Positions 1 to 11,179 of a stretch of 64,000 nucleotides of DNA are shown one piece after another. Under the pieces are notes generated by a model. It was not told where the DNA came from. It ran no database searches and was given only the letters and a program-made list of their open reading frames with translations. Position numbers and translations under genes: made by a program. Each line of letters begins with the position of its first letter. Positions within the stretch are counted from its first letter, which is position 1. The DNA is taken from the NCBI GenBank assembly GCA_963971535.1, contig OZ020587.1, positions 160,735,084 through 160,799,083 on the forward strand, given 5' to 3'. The stretch comes from Notolepis coatsorum. Taxonomy: Eukaryota > Chordata > Actinopteri > Aulopiformes > Paralepididae.

Positions 1-719
1 TGAAGGGTTAACCTTCTGTACTGTGGCAGTGAAAGGGTTAACCGTCTGTAGTGTGATAGTAAAGGGTTAACCTTCTGTAGTGTGGTAGTGAAAGGGTTAA
101 CCGTCTGTAGTGTGATAGTAAAGGGTTAACCTTCTGTAGTGTGGTAGTGAAAGGGTTAACCTTCTGTAGTGTGATAGTAAAGGGTTAACCGTCTGTAGTG
201 TGATAGTAAAGGGTTAACCGTCTTTAGTGTGATAGTAAAGGGTTAGCCTTCTGTAGTGTGGTAGTGAAAGGGTTAACCTTCTGTAGTGTGGTAGTGAAAG
301 GTTAACCGTCTGTAGTGTGGTAGTGAAAGGGTTAACCTTCTGTAGTGTGGTAGTGAAAGGGTTAACCTTCTGTAGCGTGGTAGTGAAAGGTTAACCGTCT
401 GTAGTGTGGTAGTGAAAGGGTTAACCTTCTGTAGTGTGACAGTGAAAGGGTTAACCTTATGTAGTGTGGTAGTGAAAGGGTTAACCTTCTGTAGTGTGGC
501 AGTGAAAGGTTAACCGTCTGTGGTGTGGTAGTGAAAGGGTTAACCTGCTGTAGTGTGATAGTGAAGGGTTAACCTTCTGTAGTGTGGCAGTGAAAGGGTT
601 AACCGTCTGTAGTGTGATAGTAAATGGTTAACCTTCTGTAGTGTGGTAGTGAAAGGGTTAACCGTCTGTAGTGTGATAGTAAAGGGTTAACCTTCTGTAG
701 TGTGATAGTAAAGGGTTAA
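1..719. repeat. Minisatellite A (29/30-bp unit), left array
   Basis: Tandem array of about 24 units with the core gggttaacc followed by (t/g)tctgtagtgtg. Two unit types alternate: a 30-bp form with ggtagtgaaag and a 29-bp form with gatagtaaag. The array starts before the window and stops at about 719, where a DIRS-like element begins; it resumes at 6331. No sequence other than the unit lies between copies. Four further, more degenerate patches occur in the window, so this is a dispersed minisatellite family. Confidence 0.95.
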
Positions 720-935
720 TGTTAGGTTATGACTATAACCAAGTTCTGTTAACACTAGTGGACGCTCAGCGTCTCATTGCATATATCTCGCTTCAGCATA
801 TATATATACTGAATACATTTCAAAATGTACCTTTAAATGCCAGCATTCATCTGGCCACACCCCCATCCGCTTACCTACATAAGCAGGGGTGGTGCCACAC
901 ACTCATCTCCTTCCCAACAAATTTCACCACAATGA
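720..935. repeat. DIRS-like inverted terminal repeat, left copy
   Basis: Begins tgttaggttatgac and carries the subterminal stretch with the motifs gacgctcagcgtctc and cattcatctggccac. From about 749 to 905 it matches the reverse complement of the right end (6175-6300) almost perfectly, with only a two-base change in a TA tract. Confidence 0.8.
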
Positions 936-959
936 AAAATCAAGGGCCGCAGCGGCGTC

Positions 960-1055
960 TAGACGCTGAGCGTCCACTAGTGTTAACAGAACTTGGTTAT
1001 AGTCATAACCTAACGTTCTGTATCACACTAGCTCCCGCTCAGCGTCTCATTGCAT
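960..1055. repeat. Internal complementary region (ICR) of the DIRS-like element
   Basis: Two adjacent blocks: 960-1013 is complementary to the left outer edge and 1014-1053 to the right outer edge, joined at aac/gtt. A further short inverted copy of gagctgagcgggagctag follows at 1060-1078. In known DIRS elements this region templates completion of the termini and circle closure; that role is inferred here. Confidence 0.75.
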
Positions 1056-1079
1056 AATAGGAGCTGAGCGGGAGCTAGA

Positions 1080-4000
1080 AGCTCGACAAATGTACCCCAC
1101 TGAGGCCCCCCACAGCCATCAGATCAGGGAGGACCGAGCCCCCCCGACCCCCCCTAATGGAGCGCACCCCCCCTATTGGGGGCTTCACGGGAGGGCGACG
1201 GACCCGACCGTGCGAAGAGGCACTCAAGCAACTCAACGCACAGGGTGAGCAGACCGTGGCTTGACCCCACGACTACACACACGCACAACCCGCATGCCAC
1301 CCGGGAACGAACGGAGGGAACAACCTCGTTACTGCCCCCAGAATCACGGGGTCAAGGCCAAACCCAACCCGTGGCAAGGCCGTAGCAGCGGAGCGCGAAG
1401 GAAGACCCAGACCCACCAAAGGGACCCCCTGGAACGGGGGTCCGGAGAAGTCCATGATGCCAGCATCAAGACCCCACCAGGTGGGCACTTAGTGACCCCG
1501 CCCCCCACATCGCCAGCGTATTCGGACAAAGGCCCCTCAGCCGAGCGGGCCCTGTCCCCCCAATAGTACACCGCCTGGCACACTGACCCTGCAGAACAGG
1601 CAGTCAGCATGGCTGTAAGCACACAAAAAAGGTTAACCAACGGAAGCAGGCAGCGCACCGGGGAAAAACCAGGCAACAGGCTGTTAACCCTAGCCTGGAG
1701 ACTGCGGACGAGACAGGCGCCAGAGGGGACAGCTGAACACAGCCGCACCGGCGGAAGGGGCGTAAGCTGGCGTTGTTGCATGACCAAGCCTCCATTTAAA
1801 AAAAACCCACCTAGAGGGGTTGAGGCAGAGAAGGCTGACACGATTGGCAGACGTCATGAACGTGCAGGGGCACCCTCAACCGGTGAACCCGGGAGTTGAC
1901 ACTGCTCCAACACACCAGGGAATCAACCACCTTGGTGTTACCCAATGCGGTGGTTGTTCCTATAACCCCTCAAGAAAAAAACTCCAAAACACACCTGCGG
2001 GTATACACCGGCTATACCGCAGTACAAGTGTTTCAGTTTTCAAAAAAGGGTTAACCCAGGCTTACGGGTCGACGAAACATGACTTCGGACCGGGCCCGGC
2101 GATACGGGAAGCACAGGGTCACCAGAGGAGGTCAAAGACCACCCCAACAGGCCCCTCTTCGCCATGCGTGAGAGAGGAGCGAAAAAGAATGGAGAACCAG
2201 CCCCAAGCACACCGTACTTGGTATTCCCAGGCGGTCTCCCAACCAAGTACTAACCAGGACCAACCTGTGTAGCGGCCGAGATCTGACGAGATCGAGCGTG
2301 TACAGGTTGGCATGGCCGTAAGCCATTACGACAGTGCTGAGTAAAAAATGTACCCAACCAGGGTCTCCATAGCGCTTAACCCTGTGACATATGTCTATAT
2401 TGAACACTGTGACCTCATTTTTTTACTTCTAATTTACATGCTATACTATGTTATTTTATTTCATACTTATCTTGTCTTGCACAGTCTCTGGAGCGTAACA
2501 GTAAGAAGCATTTTGTATAAAAGTATTCTGTACTTCTGTATGACAATTATTAAAGAAACTTGAACTTGAAACTTGACACCCGGACCGACCTGGCATTTTT
2601 CCCCCTGAAAAAAGCCCAAGTCCCTCAGGGTACCAGAACAGCAGATCTGCATCCCCGGCGGACAACGGGTTCAACTGATCCGGACCAGCGTGACCAGAAC
2701 CAGTCCCGTGCCCTAACCACGCTGACATGCCTACTCCAGGAGAAGGGGCAGATATGCGTGTTGATCTTAAACATGAAAAGAAGGCGCCACCCAGACGTTC
2801 GGGCGAACCGCGCCCGGTGGCCCACCCCCAGGGCGTGAGACCCCTCTACATATGTTCAGATCCATTCCGTCATCATCCCCCAGATATGAACGAGAATCCA
2901 TCGATAACCAAACCAGGTCGTCGGATTTGGTCGTCGGAAGAGGAAAAACCTCCATCCCAGTTGCTTTATAAAAACGCCGTTTTAACCTCAAGCAACCAAG
3001 GCGTGCCAGTCAGTCGCCTGTTTACAGAACACCCCGAGCTAGCACTATACGTGCGTCGGGACACACCCACATCAATGAACAGGCTATTTAGACCTGTCAT
3101 TGAATCCCCAAGGCGCCCAGGGGAACGACAAGAGGGGTGTGATACTTCCTAACTCCAACTCTTTTTAATAGAAAAGAAGGAAGCACCAACAGTATTTATC
3201 CCAGTCTACACAGCCGGGGGTAAACATTTTTCACATTTTTACATCCCACCACCCTCCCATAGGAAGGAGACGGGAATCCCCAGAGAGACTTCCCACGCGA
3301 GCTGTACAGATTGAAAAGAATATATTGCACCTTGAGTCATGTAAAAAAATTGGTTTTAGGGCTGTCCGGGGAGGAGGCACTGAAACCATACACACTCAAT
3401 AATCGAATTGAATCGAATACATACACAATAGAGTAGGACTCCTTCTTGAGGGTCCACTCACCTTGACAATCTGAGGAGGAGGCTCTGTACTCTGAAGGAG
3501 GCTCCCTCACATAGAAGGAGAGTCCCAACTCACAGAAGGCCCGAATAGGAGCTTGGTGAGGAGGAGCCCTGACCACCCCCCGAAACAGATCCATCACATG
3601 GACCTGAACAGCACACGGAAGTCCTACCAACAGAGACGCGCACAGTGACGTACTCTATGGCGGGGGAATTTCTGCGGTGCACACGCCCAATATTCCAGGC
3701 CGTGGGACCAGGAAACTCCCTCCCCCCCCCCCCCCTCACCCTGTAACGTGCCAAACCGCAACGTGACAGGAACCTTGAAGGACAGGTGGGTTTACCCCTG
3801 ACCAACAGAAAAAAGGGGGAGGAAAGGTTACCAGTTCACCCCTTTACGACCCCACACCCATGATACGATGTAATGACAAAAAGAGAGTATGACACAGTCA
3901 TAGTCAGCTCCATGAAGCGTCTGACAGCTTCACACAGCGCATGAGCTAACCTGCTATCTGATTTTTACTAAGGAAAAAACACAGAATAGAGAGAGCTCTC

Positions 4001-6144
4001 CAAGAGCCCCGGTACCAAACTTACACATGTGCTTCTGTGGCCAGTCCAACCCAGTTGTAGGTCACATGACACACACAACCCATCATCACCTACAAAAAAT
4101 GGCAAAAACACTCTACAGAGGAACGCCGTTTTTCATAATGAGAGAATACATAATTCTCGATTAGTATCGGCCACAGGCCTTGCTAAGCACACACGAAAGC
4201 GACCAAACAATCTTTTCTTTTAGGAAAATAAAGTTTCTCCAGCAGTTTTAGCACAACCTCAGCAATCAAGCTAAGGGTTACATCGTATCCCTACCACACA
4301 GTGACACAATGTAGTGCAACAACATGTCTGAGAGGAGGATGAAGAAGTCCCCAGGGAACCGGGGGGAAACACAATCCTCCTACTTTTACCCTTAATACGG
4401 CCAGTTAAAACAGGAAAACCTGTTAATATGTGAACACACTGTTCATTGTCATTACAGGCTGAGAAAAGAATCATTCTTTACTCATTTGTCACTAAGCATA
4501 GCTTTATAGGTTAGTTAACCCCCTTAGTTGTGAGTACACGGTACATATAAACACACATGATGTTTCTCAACACAACAAACCAGATCATTTTCACATCTGT
4601 AACAACAACCCGATTTGCATGGAGAAGCTAAATACCAGTGACAAGACAATTCACACATAACTCGCGTCGTATCCTAAATGTAGTGCAGCAACACTCGTTT
4701 TGGAAAACATTGTTATTTACAAAACATTTAGAAGGGAAAGCCAGAAGAAGTGTACAAGGTCTGGTCAGGCCTTGCATACCCGGAGCGTAGATCAAGCGAA
4801 GTGCAGTCTCAAGGCACCGTAGTAAACACAGCCATTATGTGTTGTCGATCTGGGCAGCGTCGCCGCTCCATCCCGTCGCTACGGTCCCCCTTGTTGACGC
4901 ATTCCTTGCCGTCCTGGCCCAGGGCAGGTTCGACTAACATCCTCTGTCAAAGATGACGTCGTAGTCAAGAGTGTTTAAAACATGTTATAATCAAAGCACG
5001 TTCAACATAGTAGCATTAAGCTAACGGCCGCTCTAACCGTCGGGCGCTACCGCCCCTGCCCGCGAGACGGCGAGCGAACGGCGCACGCGACCAGAGGGGA
5101 GACTTCGAATCCCCCCCGCCTCTCCCCGTGAGGGAGAGGGGAGTTGGGAACCGCGGCGGCGCGCGAGGGGCCGGAGCCACCCCGCGCTGGGCCTCGGCCG
5201 ATAGCAGCAAGCTAACGTTTCCTAGCCTAGCCCAGGTAGGCCACCTAGTGATCACAGCAGGCTAGCGCCGCAGCTAACAGCTGACTCGCTAACAGTAGGC
5301 CACCACTAGCACGCAAGCTAAGCAGCTATCACCTGAACTTGTACACAATGATATAACACTCACTCAGACAGGCCGCCGTTCTGAAACCCTCCTCACTTTT
5401 TAAGAGAAAGGAGAAACAAGATGTTAACACAGTTTTACAACTGTGATTTTACCAACACCCGACGGAGCCAGCACAATACCAAACTGGCCTGTAGCTGACT
5501 TGAACACAGATCTTCCACTAACGAACATCTATGCCCATATTTCCTCGTGAGGGAATACTCTCATTTGGATATGAAAGATGGGGCCTACACGGTGACAGAG
5601 AAAACATCCACTCGTCCAGAAAACACAGGGATCACCAGTGTTAATGGTCGTGGCCCACTAGTTAAACTATAATGGGCTTCAGATCAAGGTCTTCCGCTGT
5701 TGCCTAAGAGGCTGAACAAAAGACCTTAATCTGGGGCCAGTGTTCGTAAACATTGTCAGTTAGCCCCCATAGCACTAACAGACAAGTGGAGCCGCAAGCA
5801 AAACAGTACTCACCAACCTGAAACCCACCGCTTCTCACAACAGCGGCGCGTCCTACAGTTCAGCTGTGTCCTGAAAGGTTTCACCCCATCCAGCACAGCA
5901 AGGAACTGCAGTTGAGAGGCATGCAGCGGCGTGCTCCCAATACGAAAACCGGTGGAGGATTTTAGAATGATCACCATCTTCCAGACACTCCAGTGACGAA
6001 GACAATATCGCCGTATTTTCTCGAAAATAGTGAGAGAGAAAATAAAGATATGATGTCAACGTATCTCTTGTTCTTCCTTTCCTCGTAAACATTGTCAGCC
6101 AATATTTTTCTCCACGTCAAGTGGGCATATGAGCAACACGTTGC
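1080..6144. other. Interior of the DIRS-like element, no recognisable gene
   Basis: Reading frames on both strands are short and match no family known to me. The longest are a 165-codon frame on the minus strand (1344-1841) and a 141-codon frame on the plus strand (2727-3152), and neither can be assigned. The stretch 5016-5260 is rich in G, C and CpG. A C homopolymer of about 12 lies at 3723-3736. The minus-strand frame ending near 1344 lies where the recombinase C-terminus would be in a DIRS element, but I see no convincing catalytic motif. Confidence 0.5.
2391..2575 (+). mobile_element. 3' end of CR1/L2-superfamily LINE (CTTGAAA-tailed family)
   Basis: Closely matches the 3' UTR of the LINE at 34827-36392 (same run from tgtctata to gtatgacaa) and ends in attaaagaaacttgaa with a repeated cttgaaa tail. 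It is a short 5'-truncated insertion within the DIRS-like element. Confidence 0.8.
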
Positions 6145-6330
6145 TTGTGATGAAATTTGAGAAGGAGATGAGTGTGTGGCACCACCCCTGCTTATGTAGG
6201 TAAGCGGATGGGGGTGTGGCCAGATGAATGCTGGCATTTAAAGGTACATTTTGAAATGTATTCAGTATATATATGCTGAAGCGAGATATATGCAATGAGA
6301 CGCTGAGCGGGAGCTAGTGTGATACAGAAC
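6145..6330. repeat. DIRS-like inverted terminal repeat, right copy
   Basis: Reverse complement of the left ITR. It ends gctagtgtgatacagaac immediately before minisatellite A resumes with cgtctgtag. The outermost 40 bases differ from the left edge but are duplicated in the ICR at 1014-1053. Confidence 0.8.
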
Positions 6331-7386
6331 CGTCTGTAGTGTGGTAGTGAAAGGGTTAACCGTCTGTAGTGTGATAGTAAAGGGTTAACCTTCTGTAGTG
6401 TGATAGTAAAGGGTTAACCGTCTGTAGTGTGGTAGTGAAAGGGTTAACCGTCTGTAGTGTGATAGTAAAGGGTTAACCTTCTGTAGTGTGATAGTAAAGG
6501 GTTAACCGTCTGTAGTGTGGTAGTGAACGGGTTAACCTTCTGTAGTGTGGTAGTGAATTGTTAACCGTCTGTAGTGTGGTAGTGAACGGGTTAACCTTCT
6601 GTAGTGTGGTAGTGAAAGGGTTAACCTTCTGTAGCGTGGTAGTGAAATGTTAACCGTCTGTAGTGTGGTAGTGAAAGGGTTAACCTTCTGTAGTGTGACA
6701 GTAAATGGTTAACCGTCTGTAGTGTGGTAGTGAAAGGGTTAACCTTCTGTAGTGTGGCAGTGAAAGGTTAACCGTCTGTGGTGTGGTAGTGAAAGAGTTA
6801 ACCTTCTGTAGTGTGATAGTGAAGGGTTAACATTCTGTAGTGTGGCAGTGAAAGGGTTAACCATCTGTAGTGTGATAGTAAAGGGTTAACCTTCTGTAGT
6901 GTGGTAGTGAAAGGGTTAACCGTCTGTAGTGTGATAGTAAATGGTTAACCTTCTGTAGTGTGATAGTAAAGGGTTAACCGTCTGTAGTGTGATAGTAAAG
7001 GGTTAACTGTCTGTAGTGTGATAGTAAAGGGTTAGCCTTCTGTAGTGTGATAGTAAAGGGTTAACCGTATGTAGTGTGATAGTAAAGGGTTAACCGTCTG
7101 TAGTGTGGTAGTGAAAGGGTTAACCATCTGTAGTGTGATAGTAAAGGGTTAACCTTCTGTAGTGTGATAGTAAAGGGTTAACCGTCTGTAGTGTGATAGT
7201 AAAGGGTTAACCGTCTGTAGTGTGGTAGTGAAAGGGTTAACCGTCTGTAGTGTGATAGTAAAGGGTTAACCGTCTGTAGTGTGATAGTAAAGGGTTAACC
7301 TTCTGTAGTGTGATAGTAAAGGGTTAACCTTCTGTAGTGTGATAGTAAAGGGTTAACCGTCTGTAGTGTGGTAGTGAAAGGGTTAA
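6331..7386. repeat. Minisatellite A, right array
   Basis: About 35 further units of the 29/30-bp repeat in the same orientation as the left array, ending abruptly at gggttaagtcccgggg. With the element removed the two arrays form a single run of about 60 units. Confidence 0.95.
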
Positions 7387-8165
7387 GTCCCGGGGAGGTT
7401 TATGTGGTCGTATGCTGCTCTTGGAACTGTCTTTTTTATCTCTCAAGCAGCAGTGGCCAAGCGGATTCAGAATCCATCCAGACTTTATTTCTTCATTGGA
7501 GACAAGCGGTCGGCCAGAGAAAGAGACTAGGTGACTAGTTGACTAGTAGGGGGTGATGCTCTGGCATTATAATGTAGGTATGTGAAGCCTGTGACTGTGA
7601 TCATGTGCTATACAAATAAACATCCATAGAGTCTATGGAGAGACCAACCTCTATGGAGAGACCGGCCTCTATGGAGAGACCAGCCTCTTTGGAGAGACCA
7701 GCCTCTTTGGTCTGGCAGCTCACCCAGAGAGAGTCACTGACAGAGAGGACCTGAGAGCAACCTAATCTATTTGTAAGTACTTTGCTGTCTCATTGTGGAA
7801 CACAAGGCACATGCCACATCTCCAGTCAAGCTAGGTGCCGGTAGGTGATTGGGGGGGAGGGGGGGCCTTGGGGTGCTATGAAAGGGTGGCAAGCGAAGAG
7901 CATCTTGGCCACTGCTCAGCTTAATGATATTGTAACTGTTTACGCCAATAAACCTGTGTGTGTGTCGCATATTATCTCAAGGAGAGATGTCATTCAAGTG
8001 ACTTTGCTTCAACATCCAACAACAACACAAAGCTAGACTAATAAAAAAATTAAAACCGATGGTGTTCTGTTTTGGATGCTGGTTTAGTGCTAAATAAACA
8101 TCAAGCCCGGACTATAAACGGACTAGTCCTTTTCTGGATCAGACCTGATGTAAACAGAGGCCCAG
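7387..8165. other. Unassigned intronic DNA with a short 18-bp tandem repeat
   Basis: No gene or known element recognised. At about 7634-7710 the 18-bp unit ctctatggagagaccagc is repeated four times with small changes. By position this lies in the GAD intron downstream of exon 8759-8823. Confidence 0.5.
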
Positions 8166-8169
8166 TTAC

Positions 8170-8738
8170 ATCTGGATTACAGATGAGTCTGGATTACAGA
8201 TGGGTCTGGATTACAGATCAATCTGGATTACAGATGGGTCTGGATTACAGATGGGTCTGGATTACAGATGAGTCTGGATTACAGATGGGTCTGGATTACA
8301 GATGGGTCTGGATTACAGATGAGTCTGGATTACAGATGAGTCTGGATTACAGATGAGTCTGGATTACAGATTAGTCTGGATTACAGATGGGTCTGGATTA
8401 CAGATAAATCTGGATTACAGATGGGTCTGGATTACAGATGGGTCTGGAATCTGGATTACAGATGGGTCTGGATTACAGATAAATCTGGATTACAGATGGG
8501 TCTGGATTACAGATGGGTCTGGAATCTGGATTACAGATGGGTCTGGATTACAGATGAGTCTGGATTACAGATTAGTCTGGATTACAGATGGGTCTGGATT
8601 ACAGATACATCTGGATTACAGATGGGTCTGGATTACAGATGGGTCTGGAATCTGGATTACAGATGGGTCTGGATTACAGATGGTTCTGGAATCTGGATTA
8701 CAGATGGGTCTGGATTACAGATGAGTCTGGATTACAGA
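8170..8738. repeat. 17-bp minisatellite beside a GAD splice donor
   Basis: About 33 copies of tctggattacagatggg (17 bp), with variants gag, aaa and tta in the last bases and five units extended by an extra tctggaa. It ends only 20 bp from the donor of the GAD exon at 8759, so in gene orientation the intron starts almost directly with the array. Its open frames are a consequence of the repeat and not evidence of coding. Confidence 0.95.
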
Positions 8739-8758
8739 GTGTATGAGTGTGACTGTAC

Positions 8759-8823
8759 CTCTCAACTCCGCTCAGTTTGTGCCGGTGTTTCCTGGACATC
8801 AACAAGCCACCGCCCCACGCTCC
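8759..8823 (-). CDS. gad1: Glutamate decarboxylase, internal exon ([15 protein letters not shown])
   Basis: A 65-bp exon that encodes the strongly conserved GAD segment [15 protein letters not shown] followed by SGVER. GAD converts glutamate to GABA with pyridoxal phosphate (PLP), in neuronal cytosol and at synaptic vesicles. The acceptor is tacag/GGA and the donor AG/GTACAG; it starts in phase 0 and ends with two bases of the next codon. The preceding exon ends at the Asp of HVD, so the junction reads HVD-GAW where other GADs have HVD-AAW, a Gly for Ala change next to the Asp that contacts the PLP ring nitrogen. HRHKL matches GAD67 rather than GAD65 (HKWKL). The next exon, which should carry the PLP-binding lysine (NPHK), is not in the window. 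The acceptor has a weak pyrimidine tract. Paralog uncertain: gad1 or gad3. Confidence 0.9.
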
Positions 8824-8875
8824 CTGTACCATGCAATACAATACAGTACAATGCACAACCATTAAGATTAATCGC

Positions 8876-8950
8876 CATGACGACGGTGATGATGACGACG
8901 ATGACGGCGATGACAACAACGATGACAACAACGACAACGGCAACAACACT
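8876..8950. repeat. GAC/GAT/AAC trinucleotide-rich tract
   Basis: Imperfect trinucleotide run (gacgacggtgatgatg type) within a GAD intron. Frames through it give Asp- or Asn-rich or Val-rich strings that I do not consider coding. Confidence 0.85.
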
Positions 8951-9795
8951 AGGACTACGGACCAACTGGTAACTGATATGTACATGCACGTTGTTCTTTG
9001 ACATCAAAACTACACATCGTCACAAAGACCGGCTGTACTCATGGTAGCATCCAGTGTTGTGGTACACGGAACGTAGACCAATCTCAGTCACTCTCTTTGT
9101 CTGGGACCAAATTCGGTCACGCCCCATTTTGCGCGACATCCAGGCTTTTTTACCGTCAGCGTTTGGGAATTTCATGTCGACAGGTAGATGAAGTGAAATT
9201 ATACTTATTTTAGAATATATATATCAAATTTCATGAGTATTCATCTATATTTAGTCATCTAAAGACTATTAGATATGAACCTATGTACCAGTAAAAAGTG
9301 GGAATCTCTAGAATGTGTTTTGGGGCGACAGTGTTTACAAGTGTGCGGCGAGCCTCTCTAATCAATTTAACGTTATAGACAACACTTTCTGTTGTCAGTA
9401 GATGGCAGCATTGGTTTAAAAGGTGAAAATGAATTAATGTTAAGACTACAAAATTAATACAATTCCCAAGACCTTTAGCACCTCGGTCACCGGATTAGGA
9501 AAACGCGATCTGAACAGCGTTAAACTATTGATGGGACCTGAGTACAGTGATCGAGAATGGTCACCTAATTAATTATTATTATAAAGTGCATCATTAGCAT
9601 TATGTTTTGTTGTCTAAAGGGAAACATAATGGTACAATTTAAGATTTGAATGTTATCCGCATATAAAGGACAAATAAAACACAGTTCATTTGTAAGAAAC
9701 CTCAATGAAAACGGCGCAGGGTAAGTTATATTCGCTATTGTTATGAAAATGTGATAGAATCCTATAAAAACGTGGACGCATTTGGTCACTGTGAC
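8951..9795. other. Unassigned AT-rich intronic DNA
   Basis: No exon, element end or tandem repeat recognised. It lies within the GAD intron between exons 13918-14034 and 8759-8823. Confidence 0.5.
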
Positions 9796-10156
9796 GTTAG
9801 TCAAGTCTTTGAATCTCGAGTCTCCGTGTCCGAGTCCAAGTCTGAGTCACCAAAGAAGAGCCAGAGTCGAGTCCGAGTCGAGTCCCCATTACCCTAGTCC
9901 GAGTCCGAGTCCAACTCATCAAGGTTCAGTCCTTGCACGAAATTAAATAATGTTTTTACGATATTAATATAGCCATCAATACCTTTATGCCAAATGATTA
10001 GGGCCTATTACAAATTTAAAAGAATATTAAATAACTGTATTTATCAATTGTCTGCACCTTCCGAGTCCGAATGCAGTCAGTGCTCAAGTCCAAGTCCGAG
10101 TCATCAGTGCTCAAGTCCAAGTCGAATCACGACGAGTCCTGAAAATCAGTCCAGGA

Positions 10157-10564
10157 CGCGTGAATACTTTCGACAACAAATGTTTGTTTCCGCGTTCGAG
10201 TTTTGCGCTCTGATTGGCCAGGTCATGTGACATGTGCGCCAATCGTGGGACAGCAAGTTCTGCGCCTACTTCCGGGTCTAACAGCCTGCAAACTACCTGG
10301 CGTTCTATCGCCATGCTCTAAGACAAACTCTAACCTTAACCAACTTCGAAAGAGCGCCTAAGCTTAACCGTCGGAATCAGGGCAGGCGTTCTATCGCCAT
10401 GCTCTAAGACAAACTCTAACCTTAACCAACTTCGAAAGAGTGCCTAAGCTTAACCAGTGTAGAAACTTGCGGTCCCACGATTGGCGCACATGTCACATGA
10501 CCAGAAACGCGCGGGCCAATCAGAGACGCGGAAACAAACATTTGTTGTCTAAAGTATTCAGGCG
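10157..10564. mobile_element. Foldback MITE (cgcgtgaatac termini), 408 bp
   Basis: The arms are inverted repeats of about 90 bp: left cgcgtgaatactttcg and right its complement with one change (cgcctgaatac). Flanked by 7-bp duplications tccagga at 10150-10156 and 10565-10571. Removing it restores the host repeat relative to copy 2 of that repeat. The arms include attggc and gcgccaat stretches. The centre holds an 86-bp tandem duplication (from about 10299 and 10385). Confidence 0.8.
10299..10458. repeat. 86-bp tandem duplication
   Basis: Two near-identical copies starting gcgttctatcgccatgc, at about 10299 and 10385, inside the foldback element; the second is incomplete. Confidence 0.85.
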
Positions 10565-10721
10565 TCCAGGACTGGAGTACTACAACACTGACTCGTGGCA
10601 GCATCCAACACTTACGTCTAGGGATGCACCCATCCAACTTTTTCAGTCCCGATACCGATGCCTGGCTTTGGGTATCGGCCGATACAGAGTACCGATCCGA
10701 TACCCATACCATTATCTAAAA

Positions 10722-10925
10722 AAAGAAAATCTTACCCTAACTAACCTTACTGTCATCATGCACTTGTCCTAATATACTAACCTACACTATAGCACTCAAC
10801 ACTTTGATGAACATGGTTACTCAGCTGATAGAGTTGTGCCCTTCCTGATGACTTGTCGTACAGAACTTGTAAGTCGCTTTGGATAAAAGCGTCAGCTAAA
10901 TGACTAAATGTAAATGTAATGTAAA
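10722..10925 (+). mobile_element. 5'-truncated L2 (UnaL2-type) 3' tail
   Basis: Contains the conserved L2 3' hairpin region (cgctttggataaaagcgtc) followed by a taaatgtaaatgtaa tail, as in eel UnaL2. It matches the 3' end of the coding copies at 11180 and 40475. Confidence 0.85.
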
Positions 10926-11179
10926 TACCCATTGTTCAATTAATAAACTGTATGCCTCACTGTCACTGTGTGGAAGAGACTGGGATCATTCTTTTGTGCA
11001 AGGCAACATCAGGCTTGACTTAAAACATTACTTTCCTAACTTAGTGAAACTAAATGTAACAAATTAACACAGATATAAATGTACTGAATTGTTATTTCTT
11101 ATTGTATTTATTATTATATTATATATAAAAGAAAATCCCTTTTTAATTTTTTTATTTTTTGATACCGGATCCAGCTATT

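Larger units (their letters stand above)
720..6330 (-). mobile_element. DIRS-like (tyrosine-recombinase) retrotransposon, antisense, non-autonomous or decayed
   Basis: The two ends are long inverted repeats: about 720-935 matches the reverse complement of about 6145-6330, although the outermost bases differ. Between 960 and 1055, just inside the left end, lies a composite block. Its first half (960-1013) is the exact reverse complement of the left outer edge (721-773), and its second half (1014-1053) is the exact reverse complement of the right outer edge (6291-6330). This split inverted-repeat plus internal complementary region (ICR) arrangement is the hallmark of DIRS elements. As the ICR lies near the 3' end in DIRS, this copy runs right to left. 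The sequence beside the ICR also resembles the same region of the coding DIRS element at 29.4-34.8 kb (both have cctcag..ggggtacat). No gag, RT or recombinase is recognisable inside. It interrupts minisatellite A with no clear target duplication, as expected for recombinase-mediated insertion. Confidence 0.72.
9800..10590. mobile_element. Non-autonomous DNA element with gagtcc-rich interior, copy 1
   Basis: Has many gagtccgagtc-like motifs and shares its core (gattagggcctattac, ctgtatttatcaatt, atgcagtcag) with the copy at 51841-52954. Both end in ggagtactacaacactg or gagtactacaacactg. It is interrupted by a foldback element at 10157-10564, and with that removed the sequence joins smoothly as in copy 2. 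The class (hAT-like) is a guess from the cagtgtt end. Confidence 0.6.

Noticed and set aside
1-719. Telomere-like gggtta in every unit
   Set aside because: Only one hexamer per 30-bp unit, with no tandem TTAGGG run; treated as coincidence.
1-7386. 30-bp direct repeats resembling a CRISPR array
   Set aside because: The repeats are head to tail with no spacers, and the DNA is eukaryotic (spliced exons, LINEs).
8072-8972. Long ORFs through the 17-bp repeat (Trp/Asp/Tyr-rich)
   Set aside because: Open in all frames because the unit lacks stops; the array is intronic.
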